Positions 33,694 to 44,970 of a DNA stretch of 64,000 nt are shown here, in pieces (the stretch's first letter is position 1; the number at the start of each line of letters is the position of its first letter). The translations under genes were made by a program, and so were the position numbers. Location of the stretch: positions 55,558,610 through 55,622,609 of the forward strand of contig CAMTDV010000013.1 of assembly GCA_947069175.1 (NCBI GenBank), in the 5' to 3' direction. The stretch is from Scalesia atractyloides (lineage: Eukaryota > Streptophyta > Magnoliopsida > Asterales > Asteraceae). The notes beneath the pieces are model-generated. The model worked only from the letters and a program-made list of their open reading frames with translations. It was not told where the DNA came from and ran no database searches.

Positions 33694-35043
33694 ATGAAGC
33701 TGGGAAGTTTTGACATCATAATCGGTATGGATTGTCTCAGTCAACATCAGGCGGAAGTTGTATGTCGTGAAAAATTTATTCGTATTCCTCTTTCAAACGG
33801 TCAGACTCTTCGAATCATTGGAGAAACCTCGTCGAAAGGGCTCAGCTTAATGTCTTGTCTTCAAGCTCAAAAATATCTTCGCAAGAATTATGTCGCGTTT
33901 TTAGCTCATATCATCAAAAAGGGAACCATCGAGAAGAAACTTGAAGACATTCCTGTAGTAAAAGACTTCCCACAAGTTTTTCCTGACGACATTTCAGGAC
34001 TTCCTCCAATTAGAGACGTCGAATTCCGTATTGATCTTATACCTGGTGCTACACCAGTTGCAAAGTCTCCATATAGGTTAGCCCCCTCTGAAATGCAAGA
34101 GCTAGCCAGTCAATTGCAAGAGTTGACTGACAAGGGATTCATACGTCCTAGCTCGTCGCCTTGGGGTGCACCTGTCCTTTTTGTAAAGAAGAAAGATGGA
34201 TCTTTTCGTATGTGCATCGACTACATAGAGCTCAACAAGTTAACAATCAAGAATCGCTATCCTTTACCTCGCATTGATGATCTTCTTGACCAACTACAAG
34301 GTGCCAGCTGCTTTTCAAAAATCGATCTTCGATCTGGCTATCATCAACTTAGAGTGCATGAAGAAGACGTCCCTAAGACTGCTTTTCGAACTCGTTATGG
34401 CCACTATGAATTCATGGTTATGCCATTTGGATTAACCAACGCACCAGCTGTCTTCATGGACCTAATGAACAGAGTCTGCAAACCTTATCTTCATCGATTT
34501 GTTATAGTCTTCATCGACGATATTCTTATTTATTCAAAATCTAAAGCTGATCATGAGCGTCATCTTCGACTCGTTCTTGCACTTCTAGAAAAGGAAAAGC
34601 TTTATGCCAAGTTCTCCAAATGTGAATTCTGGTTAAAAGAGGTGCAATTCCTCGGGCATGTAGTCAATGACAAGGGAATACATATTGACCCTTCAAAGAT
34701 CAAAGCGGTTCAAGAATGGCAAGCTCCACGTACACCAACTGAAGTAAGATCTTTTCTTGGACTAGCTGGCTATTATCTTCGGTTCATTTCAAACTTCTCT
34801 CGCATTGCTGTCCCACTCACGGCTTTAACTCATAAGGGAAAACCTTTCATATGGGGACCCAAGCAAGAAGAAGCCTTTCAAACTCTTAAACAAAAACTTT
34901 GTGATGCACCAATCCTCACTCTTCCTGAAGGTTGTGATGATTTTGTAGTCTATTGCGACGCGTCAGGGCAAGGATTAGGCTGCGTTCTAATGCAAAGAGG
35001 AAAAGTCATAGCTTATGTTTCGAGACAACTCAAGAAACATTAA
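33694..35043 (+). pseudogene. pol: Reverse transcriptase and RNase H start, copy B
   Basis: 449 residues with YPLPRIDDLL, catalytic FIDDILIYS and RNase H YCDASG. It shares with copy A the Arg-to-Ile change in DYRELN. It has a private Trp-to-Cys change (GMDCLSQ) upstream. It ends at TAA 35041-35043, where A and C have GAA. RNase H continues in the same frame family from 35083 to 35331 (TDHKSLQ), shifts near 35266 by a lost T, and ends out of frame. Confidence 0.88.
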
Positions 35044-35504
35044 AAGAACTACACCACTCATGACCTAGAACTTGGAGCCGTTGTGTTCGCTCTTAAGATA
35101 TGGAGACATTATCTCTATGGTACTAAGTGTGAAATATACACTGACCACAAGAGTCTTCAACATATCTTCAATCAAAAAGAGTTAAACATGAGGCAACGAA
35201 GATGGGTCGAACTTCTGAATGATTACGACTGTGAAATTAGATACCACCCTGGTAAAGCAAATGTGGGGCTGATGCACTTAGTCGAAAGGGTTATGCGAAC
35301 TCTATTCATCTTCTATGTTCGCAAATTATAACCAGCATTAAAGATCAAATTCGAGAAGCCCAACACGTTTCAATAACAGAAGAAGATGTACGAAAGGAGA
35401 TATCCTGTGGAGCCGAGCTAAAACTTGAAACTAAATCAGGCGGTATTCTGTATTACCTAGATCGTATCTGGATTCCTAACCACAACAATCTTCGTGAAAC
35501 CCTT

Positions 35505-36065
35505 ATGAATGAAGCTCACAAAACGCGATATTCTATACACCCAGGAGCCGATAAGATGTATCAAGACCTACGATACACCTATTGGTGGCCTGGAATGAAG
35601 AAGGATATTGCCATTTTTGTTTCCAAGTGCTTCACATGTTCCAAGGTGAAGGCTGAACACCAAAGACCCTCGGGACTTCTAGTCCAACCAGAAATACCTG
35701 TATGGAAGTGGGAAAATATAACCATGGATTTCATTACCGGGTTACCTCGCACTTCTGGTGGATATGACACAATATGGGTAATCATAGACCGACTTACAAA
35801 ATCAGCTCACTTTATTCCTATCCGTGAAGATTTCAAGAACGAAAAGCTTGCACGTATTTATATCAACGAAATCGTAAGCCGTCATGGGGTTCCGTTAAGT
35901 ATTATTTCTGATCGTGATGGTCGTTTCACCTCACGAACATGGCAAGCAATACAATCCGCTATGGGCACACGATTAGATCTCAGTACCGCCAATCATCCTC
36001 AAACTGATGACAGTCTGAGCGCACCATTCACACTCTTGAAGATATGCTTAGAGCATGTGTCATAG
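35505..36065 (+). pseudogene. pol: Integrase N-terminal and core part, copy B
   Basis: The HHCC finger and DDE core are present, including SDRDGRF and the start of HPQTD. A 1-nt deletion near 36009 shifts the frame within the segment that holds the catalytic Glu. Arg is kept at the codon that is a stop in copy A. Confidence 0.88.
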
Positions 36066-36142
36066 ACTTCAAGGGAAATTGAGACGCCCACCTACCATTA
36101 GTAGAATTTTCGTACAACAACAGCTATCATTCGAGCATCGGC

Positions 36143-36778
36143 ATGGCACCTTTTGAAGCCTTATATGGTCGTAAGTGCCGATCTCCTGTATGTTGGCACG
36201 AAATTGGGGAAGCACAAATTACTGGTCCAGAATTGATCCAAGAAACCACAGACAAGATCCATCAAATTCGAAACAATCTTCTAGCGGCTCAAAGTCGTCA
36301 AAAGAGTTATGCAGATAAACGACGGAAGCCCTTAGAGTTTAGCATTGGTGATCTTGTGCTTTTAAAAGTATCACCGTGGAAGGGAGTAGTTCGTTTTGGT
36401 CAAAAGGGGAAGCTAGCACCTCGTTACGTAGGACCATTCAAAATACTCGAAAGAGTAGGTACTGTATCATACAAGCTTGATCTACCAGAAGAACTCAACA
36501 GGATTCATCCCACATTCCACGTGTCGAACTTGAAGAAGTGCCTCGCTGATGAGAATCTCCATATTCCGCTGGAAGATATTCAGATTGATGAATCTATGCA
36601 TTTTATTGAAAGACCAGTGGAGATCATGGACTACGGGGAGAAACGTCTTCGACGAAGTCGCATTCCAATTGTTAGGATACGTTGGGAGTCGAAACGGGGA
36701 CCTGAGTTTACTTGGGAACATGAAGACTCAATGCGTGAAAAATACCCGCATCTTTTTCCTACTACTTCAACTACTTGA
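36143..36778 (+). pseudogene. pol: Integrase C terminus with chromodomain-like end, copy B
   Basis: 211 residues open from MAPFEALYG through GPFKILERVG to RRSRIPIVRIRW and EFTWEHEDSM. A TGA at 36080-36082 (Trp in A) precedes it. The polypurine tract AGTAGGGGATAC at 36801-36812 leads into LTR3. Confidence 0.85.
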
Positions 36779-36812
36779 ATTTCGGGACGAAATTCCTAAA
36801 AGTAGGGGATAC

Positions 36813-39492
36813 TGTAACATTTGTAAAAATCGGGTTTTCAAAAACCCGCTCCGTTTTGTAATCGAATATCAAGTTATAAAAGCTACGTTGAATATTTATG
36901 ATTATTTTGATTTAAAACGATACATAATTAATAAATAAACTAAAGTATAAAAATTATATTTGATAAAAAGTTAAAACAAAATAAATAAAAAATTTTTGTT
37001 GCCGCCGGGACTCAAACCCGGGTCAGCCAAGACACACTTCAGCGACTTAACACCCACTCACAAGACCACTCCGCCACATTGTGTCTTCTGCTAACTCTAG
37101 GAACACAAATGAAATTTATACACAAACCCAGTTAAAACCGGTTGCGCCATCTGAGAAACGGTAATCGGCAAACCAATCGTCAATTCATTGTTTATTCACA
37201 CATTCAGTTTATAACCGATGCACCGAAGGTTTTTAATCATATCGGAATTGATTAAACATAAAGCCTCATCATTATCGGTTTTTAAAACCGAAAAATCATC
37301 AAGTCCAGAGTTCTTCAACTTCAGACCACTCTCGCGACTCAGAGATATCATACCAATACTCCATTTCATTTTCGTCGCATTTTCAGACCATCAGAACGCC
37401 TAAATCAGCTCGCCGGAATTTTCTGCAAAAGTCGCCGGAAAACCGTATTCAACTCAAACCGGTAAAATACCTCTACTTTACTGTTTCAATCATTTGTTAG
37501 AACCTTACTAACATTAACCCATCGCTCATAATCAACCACAGACGACATTACTGGACTTTCTGTTTTCACCGGAAACACTTCTGGAATTGTCGGAAACTCA
37601 CTGATTACCGGTATGCTCATTCCAACGTGCTGATAATCAATACTCATTAGTTCAATTTCACATCTAATCCCTTAAACCTGTTAATTGATTCTCACAGCCG
37701 AAGGTTCCAAAACAGAGCCGACGAACTTCGCCGGATCCTCTGAAGAAGACGATCTATTCGGTATTTTCTTCCCCAAACTTTTCGGTTCAATGCATTCAAA
37801 TTGGTCATCATGTTCATTAACTAAATTAATCGCGTATCAGTTGTTTTGATTGATGTCTGTGTTTGTAATGAAGAAGACGAGTTCAAAGATGACATAAGAT
37901 TAATTAAAATCGGAATTATAAACGGGTTAGACACACAGTCCAGCGGTGGACTGTGTGCAAAATACACACGCACGTCCCGAGTTCGATTCCTGCTATACGC
38001 ACTCCTTATATAATAGAACGCCTTTTTGTTTAAAAACTAAACCGGGATAACTCAGTTAGTTATTATGTATAATAGAAACCGAGATAATAACCAGGTTAGA
38101 CACACAGTCCAGCGGTGGACTGTGTGCAACATGAACCATACGTCGCGCGTTCGAAACCCGTCACTAGCACCGGTCCGATTGAATTAAAATGTTTTTGCAA
38201 ATAAAGGAAATTCGGTTAAATTGAATAAGTGTATAAATATAATTAAAAACAAGATTATTTCGGGTTAGACACGTAGCTCAGTTGGTAGAGCTGCGTGCAC
38301 GCGTACGGGAGGTCTCGGGTTCGAGCCTCACCCAGCGCAAACCATGTCATTGACCGAACCGGTCAACAAGTCAACAGGTCAACGGTCAACGGTCAACGCA
38401 AAATAAACAATTTTTTTATATATTTATTTATTTATTTAATTTAATTTAAAAATCAATTAAAAATACTTAAAAATAACATTTTTAAAGATAGAAAATAGCC
38501 TTAAACTCACAAAAATATATCTGAAAATTTCATTAAAATCCTTAATAAAATCTACTCATTTAATATATTTTTCCGTTATTATTTAGGTTAGTATTCCTCG
38601 TTGGTCCGCTCATCTAATTCGTGCGCATCTCACCATCTCCAATCCAACGCACCCAATGTGAGTGAATCTTACAAATTCCCCGTTTTAATCACGTTTTGGG
38701 GTGTATCATGTGTCTTTGTATATATATTATAGTTAAACCATTGTGCATACATCATATCATGAACATGTGTATTCAGTTTGTTTCTGTTGTGTAGTTATTG
38801 TTGGATGCAAGTTTATTATTTTCAGTACATGCAATTTCATAGGCCGCCGCTCCCCATTACATTATGAGCGTTGAGCATGTTCCCCATTTCATTATGAGGT
38901 TGAACCTGGCGTGCCCACATACGATCGGCTCCGTTTGATTGAGCCTTGATCGCACAGACATTTTCATTTTCAGTACATGCAATACGATCGGCTCCGTTTG
39001 ATTGAGCCTTGATCGCACAGTTTCATTTATGTTATTTACCGTATGATGTTGGTATGTTCATGTATGCTGTCATGTGCTATTGTATGTTATAGTTGTGACT
39101 GCTATTTGCCATTGCTTGATTATTTACATTTGCTCATCTATGATTATGCACAATTTTTCATTGATAAACTAACAATTAATTCATTAATAAATGTTTATCT
39201 AATAAGGTTCACTCGCCAACTTATGTTGACCCAAAAACCCCCATTTTACACATGATACAGGTGAACCAGCAGCAGCTAGGAACACATAGGACTTGGACTA
39301 GAAGAATAAAACGATTTAGAGTTGGGATTGTTATGCTTGGTTTATTTTCTTTGTATTGAATGAACATGTTTGGATTTTTGGAAATGTAACTTTGACTTTA
39401 TTAAATATGAAACATATTAGTAAATGTCATGAGCTTTGGTGATAACCCAATTATGCCTCGACTCTTATTCCGCTGCGGGTCGGGGTGTGACA
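36813..39492 (+). repeat. LTR3 of the gypsy array
   Basis: 2,680 bp, TGTAACATTTG to GTGTGACA, shared between interiors B and C. It shares with LTR4 the word GTCTTTGTATATA (LTR1 and LTR2 have CTATATA) and with LTR2 the word GCCTCGACTC near the end (LTR1 and LTR4 have GCCCCGACTC). LTR groupings therefore conflict along the length. Confidence 0.9.
36998..38342. other. tRNA-like modules of LTR3
   Basis: The antisense Ser/Leu-like module is at 36998-37088; its B box has one change (GGGTTTGAGTCC). Two hairpin modules are near 37925-37997 and 38093-38167. The canonical A-box module is at 38270-38342. Confidence 0.7.
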
Positions 39493-40302
39493 GATTGGTA
39501 TCAGAGCCAGGTTTATAGGGATATAGTATAGGTTATTAGACCCTTAGATCCTATACTATAGTCGGTCAGAAACTTATAAGATTTTTGTGTGTTATATGCC
39601 AAATTTCATGATGATTATATGTTTTATGTTAAATGTTACATTTGATATTGTGCAAGCATGTTCATAAGTATGTATTATCATATAATGCCTATCATGAATC
39701 GTATGCTCATAACATATTACATCCATGAAAGCACACACCACATCATGATTGCTTTTACAATGATTTTCGTGTTTTCAAATCTCATCAAAGTGAGTTCTCA
39801 TGATGGGCATGTAGTAGCTGGAAGGGTACCAGTACCGGTAGTCGGAACGTCCTGTCTAGGCTGGCATTCGTATAAATCCAAAATAAAGGACCAGTTTGCC
39901 TACCTGGGGACTAACGATGAGAGTACGAAGTACCTATTAGGCCAAAGCATGCTATACCAAACGTCGTGTGAGCTAACCCCACTTTGAGTTGTCATTGTGT
40001 CTACACCTGGACACGTTCCGACCAAACATCTCATGAACATATTTTGTGGTTTGCATTCGGGGGATGCGAGTGTTAAATTGCCAATACTAATGTGAATCCT
40101 ACCAAGCCAATAGCCATGGGAGCCCACATGACTATGTAGGTGAAAGTATGGGGGACATTTGAGGCCCAACATGAGCGAACCCAAGACATCCTATGGATGT
40201 AGTTGCATTATTGATATTTATGTTATTTTCATTTTCTTAAAGACACATGACACCTAAAAAGACACCATAAACTCACAATCTTCTCATTTTATGATCCTGT
40301 AG
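39493..40302 (+). other. Primer-binding site and leader of interior C
   Basis: The initiator-Met primer-binding site is at 39496-39508; the rest is the same non-coding leader as in A and B. Confidence 0.85.
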
Positions 40303-41757
40303 ATGTCGTCTAGACAGCAACGAAGGGGAAAAAGATCAGGAAGGTCTCAGGAACGTTTGGCCACTCAGATCGCGAAACAAATGGCCACGATACTGCCTGA
40401 CATTGTGGTCCAAGTACAACAAGCCCTTGCTACAAATCCTACTAACCCACCCCAACAACAGGACCAGAACATCGACAACCCTCCTACCAGCAAGTGCTCT
40501 TACAAACATTTTAAGTCCTGTGATCCTCCTAAATTTGAAGGGACCAAGGGTGTCACTGCTCTCTTACATTGATTCGAGGAGATGGAAAACACCTTCCTAA
40601 ACTGCGATTGTCCTGAGGATCGCAAGGTTCGATACGCCACCGGGAGACTATTTGGAGTAGCTCTCACTTGGTGGAATACTGAGAAAGGGAAGAGGGGAAC
40701 TGAAGATGCGATGGCCTTAACTTGGGAGGAGTTAAGGGAAATCATGACTAGGCGTTTCTGTCCTAGAAGTGAAATTAAAAAGCTGGAGGACGAATTTCAT
40801 TCTCTAAAGCAAAAGGAGGGTGATCACACTACATATAACAAGAGGTTCTTGGAGTTGAACCAAATGGTTCCAAATTTGTTCACCCCAACCTATCGTCTGA
40901 TCGAGCACTATATTCAAGGACTTCCCATGAAAATCCAAGATTCAGTTCTCAGCGTTTCACCAGTAACACTTGAAGCTGCTATGGAGTTAGCAACTGAACT
41001 GACCGAAAACCGAATTCGCAACGGGAAGTTCAAAGAAGAGAAGAAGATAGCCCCTATTGAGGGACAAACTTCAAACCACCCCATTCCTTCCTCAAAGTTC
41101 GCTAATAAGAGGAAGCGCAACACCAGAAATTTTGCAGTTACTCAAACCAATTCTCCTATTCCTGCTGCACCCATTACTCAAGTCACTCCTTCACCCGCAC
41201 CATACAGAAGACCCTACACAGGCCCGTTACCAAAATGTAACCGTTGCCAATATCACCATTCCCCTGATCATCCTTGTCAATATTGCACCGGCTGCGGTCG
41301 CGCTGGTCATAATGTTCAAACTTGCCGCATGCCTCAACGAACGAACCGCCATCAACCTATAACCCAAACCCACCAACAAATAATGGGCCAAGGCCAACAA
41401 CCCCTACTACCACCCACTCAACATTTAGCCCAAACATATTACCAGCCCAATTATCCTATGGGTCAACCAATGCGGGCTTGCTACAATTGTGGCGACCCAA
41501 GCCATTTCCGAAACACTTGTCCAAGGTTGGTTAATATTATTCATGCTCAGGCCCAAGCCAACCCGGTGAACCAAGCAAACCAAGCTCCTCCACCTGCAAG
41601 AGGGAGAGCTTTCAATATCAACGCTAACCAGGCCAGAGCTGACGGCAATGTGGTCAACGGTACGTTCCTTATAAATGGTAGATATGCCTCTATGTTATTT
41701 GATACTGGTGCGGATAGAAGTTTTGTGTCTTTAGAATTTGAACAGATCTTAAGCTAA
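40303..41757 (+). pseudogene. gag: Gypsy gag and protease, copy C
   Basis: The ATG at 40303 is intact. Codon 90 is TGA (40570-40572) where A and B have TGG. The frame reopens at 40582 and runs 391 residues through the capsid, the Cys-rich stretch, the CCHC knuckle and protease LFDTGADRSF to TAA 41755-41757 (AAA in A). No frameshift is seen in gag, unlike copy B. Confidence 0.88.
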
Positions 41758-41886
41758 AATCGGGATAAGCTCACGGAATCCATAACGGTAGAAGTTGCGG
41801 ACGGGAAACCAGTTTCATTAGACTCTATTTTACGCAACTGTACACTCACCTTAAACGACCACGATTTCTCAGTCGACCTTATTCCT

Positions 41887-42699
41887 ATGAAGCTGGGAAG
41901 TTTTGACATCATAATCGGTATGGATTGGCTCAGTCAACATCAGGCGGAAGTTGTATGTCGTGAAAAATTTATTCGTATTCCTCTTTCAAACGGTCAGACT
42001 CTTCGAATCATTGGAGAAACCTCGTCGAAAGGGCTCAGCTTAATGTCTTGTCTTCAAGCTCAAAAATATCTTCGCAAGAATTATGTCGCGTTTTTAGCTC
42101 ATATCATCAAAAAGGGAACCATCGAGAAGAAACTTGAAGACATTCCTGTAGTAAAAGACTTCCCACAAGTTTTTCCTGACGACATTTCAGGACTTCCTCC
42201 AATTAGAGACGTCGAATTCCGTATTGATCTTATACCTGGTGCTACACCAGTTGCAAAGTCTCCATATAGGTTAGCCCCCTCTGAAATGCAAGAGCTAGCC
42301 AGTCAATTGCAAGAGTTGACTGACAAGGGATTCATACGTCCTAGCTCGTCGCCTTGGGGTGCACCTGTCCTTTTTGTAAAGAAGAAAGATGGATCTTTTC
42401 GTATGTGCATCGACTACAGAGAGCTCAACAAGTTAACAATCAAGAATCGCTATCCTTTACCTCGCATTGATGATCTTCTTGACCAACTACAAGGTGCCAG
42501 CTGCTTTTCAAAAATCGATCTTCGATCTGGCTATCATCAACTTAGAGTGCATGAAGAAGACGTCCCTAAGACTGCTTTTCGAACTCGTTATGGCCACTAT
42601 GAATTCATGGTTATGCCATTTGGATTAACCAACGCACCAGCTGTCTTCATGGACCTAATGAACAGAGTCTGCAAACCTTATCTTGATCTATTTTTATAG
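41887..42699 (+). pseudogene. pol: Reverse transcriptase N-terminal part, copy C
   Basis: 270 residues with an intact DYRELN motif, where A and B have DYIELN, and YPLPRIDDLL. The frame is lost near 42688 within a short cluster of changes just before the FIDDILIYS catalytic motif, whose coding bases follow in another frame. Confidence 0.88.
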
Positions 42700-42833
42700 T
42701 CTTCATCGACGATATTCTTATTTATTCAAAATCTAAAGCTGATCATGAGCGTCATCTTCGACTCGTTCTTGCACTTCTAGAAAAGGAAAAGCTTTATGCC
42801 AAGTTCTCCAAATGTGAATTCTGGTTAAAAGAG

Positions 42834-43556
42834 GTGCACTTCCTCGGGCATGTAGTCAATGACAAGAGAATACATGTTGACCCTTCAAAGATCAAAGCGG
42901 TTCAAGAATGGCAAGCTCCACGTACACCAACTGAAGTAAGATCTTTTCTTGGACTAGCTGGCTATTATCTTCGGTTCATTTCAAACTTCTCTCGCATTTC
43001 TGTCCCACTCACGGCTTTAACTCATAAGGGAAAACCTTTCATATGGGGACCCAAGCAAGAAGAAGCCTTTCAAACTCTTAAACAAAAACTTTGTGATGCA
43101 CCAATCCTCACTCTTCCTGAAGGTTGTGATGATTTTGTAGTCTATTGCGACGCGTCAGGGCAAGGATTAGGCTGCGTTCTAATACAAAGAGGAAAAGTCA
43201 TAGCTTATGCTTCGAGACAACTCAAGACACATGAAAAGAACTACACCACTCATGACCTAGAACTTGGAGCCGTTGTGTTCGCTCTTAAGATATGGAGACA
43301 TTATCTCTATGGTACTAAGTGTGAAATATACACTGACCACAAGAGTCTTCAACATATCTTCAATCAAAAAGAGTTAAACATGAGGCAACGAAGATGGGTC
43401 GAACTTCTGAATGATTACGACTGTGAAATTAGATACCACCCTGGTAAAGCAAATGTCGTGGCTGATGCACTTAGTCGAAAGGGTTATGCGAACTCTATTC
43501 ATCTTCTATGTTCGCAAATTATAACCGACATTAAAGATCAAATTCGAGAAGCCTAA
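42834..43556 (+). pseudogene. pol: RT end and RNase H, copy C
   Basis: RNase H with YCDASG, TDHKSLQ and VVADALSRKGY; the DALSR region here is unshifted, unlike A and B. It ends at TAA 43554-43556 (CAA in A). Confidence 0.88.
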
Positions 43557-43578
43557 CACGTTTCAATAACAGAAGAAG

Positions 43579-44295
43579 ATGTACGAAAAGGAGATATCCT
43601 GTGGAGCCGAGCTAAAAATTGAAACTAAATCAGACGGTATTCTGTATTACCTAGATCGTATCTGGATTCCTAACCACAACAATCTTCGTGAAACCCTTAT
43701 GAATGAAGCTCACAAAACGCGATATTCTATACACCCAGGAGCCGATAAGATGTATCAAGACCTACGATACACCTATTGGTGGCCTGGAATGAAGAAGGAT
43801 ATTGCCATTTTTGTTTCCAAGTGCCTCACATGTTCCAAGGTGAAGGCTGAACACCAAAGACCCTCGGGACTTCTAGTCCAACCAGAAATACCTGTATGGA
43901 AGTGGGAAAATATAACCATGGATTTCATTACCGGGTTACCTTGCACTTCTGGTGGGTATGACACAATATGGGTAATCATAGACCGACTTACAAAATCAGC
44001 TCACTTTATTCCTATCCGTGAAGATTTCAAGAACGAAAAGCTTGCACGTATTTATATCAACGAAATCGTAAGCCGTCATGGGGTTCCGTTAAGTATTATT
44101 TCTGATCGTGATGGTCGTTTCACCTCACGAACATGGCAAGCAGTACAATCCGCTATGGGCACACGATTAGATCTCAGTACCGCCTATCATCCTCAAACTG
44201 ATGGACAGTCTGAGCGCACCATTCAAACTCTTGAAGATATGCTTAGAGCATGTGTCAAGACTTCAAGGGAAATTGGGACGCCCACCTACCATTAG
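43579..44295 (+). pseudogene. pol: Integrase, copy C
   Basis: HHCC finger and full DDE core (MDFITGLP, SDRDGRF, HPQTDGQSERTIQ). A 2-nt loss near 44256 shifts the frame. The next frame continues at 44250-44562 with MAPFEALYG. After 44563 the copy becomes heavily eroded. Confidence 0.87.
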
Positions 44296-44562
44296 TAGAA
44301 TTTTCGTACAACAACAGCTATCATTCGAGCATCGGCATGGCACCTTTTGAAGCCTTATATGGTCGTAAGTGCCGATCTCCTGTATGTTGGCACGAAATTG
44401 GGGAAGCACAAATTATTGGTCCAGAATTGATCCAAGAAACCACAGACAAGATCCATCAAATTCGAAACAATCTTCTAGCGGCTCAAAGTCGTCAAAAGAG
44501 TTATGCAGATAAACGACGGAAGCCCTTAGAGTTTAGCATTGGTGATCTTGTGCTTTTAAAAG

Positions 44563-44970
44563 ATCACGTAAGATTTCTTGCAAAGGAGCTAGCATGTAGA
44601 GAATCAATATCGAGAGTAGTCCTGTATATACAGTTGACTCGAGCTATGATTATACATTCGGTCGAACTGAAGAAGTGCCGATGAGATCTATATGCTGAGT
44701 ATCAATGTATCTATGCTTTTATTGAAAGCCATAGACTGGACTACGGAGAAACGTTCAAAGTCGCATTCAATGTAGGTAGCTGATTCGAACGGGACTAGTT
44801 TACTTGAACAGAAACTCAATGCGAAATACCCTCTCGTTTTTCCTACTACTCAACTATATTCGAGACAATTCTAAAGTAGGATACGTAACATTTGTAAAAA
44901 TCGGTTTCAAACGTCGTTTTAATCGAAATCATTTATAAAAGCACGTTAAATATTTGATATTTGATTAAAA
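44563..44970 (+). other. Eroded end of interior C and start of LTR4
   Basis: Collinear with 28177-28724 of copy A but about 140 bp shorter in roughly 550, with many small scattered deletions. It wipes out the chromodomain-like end, the polypurine tract and the first bases of LTR4 (the expected TG is reduced to G near 44885). Identity recovers sharply at about 44970. Sequence on both sides matches A and B well. Confidence 0.75.
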
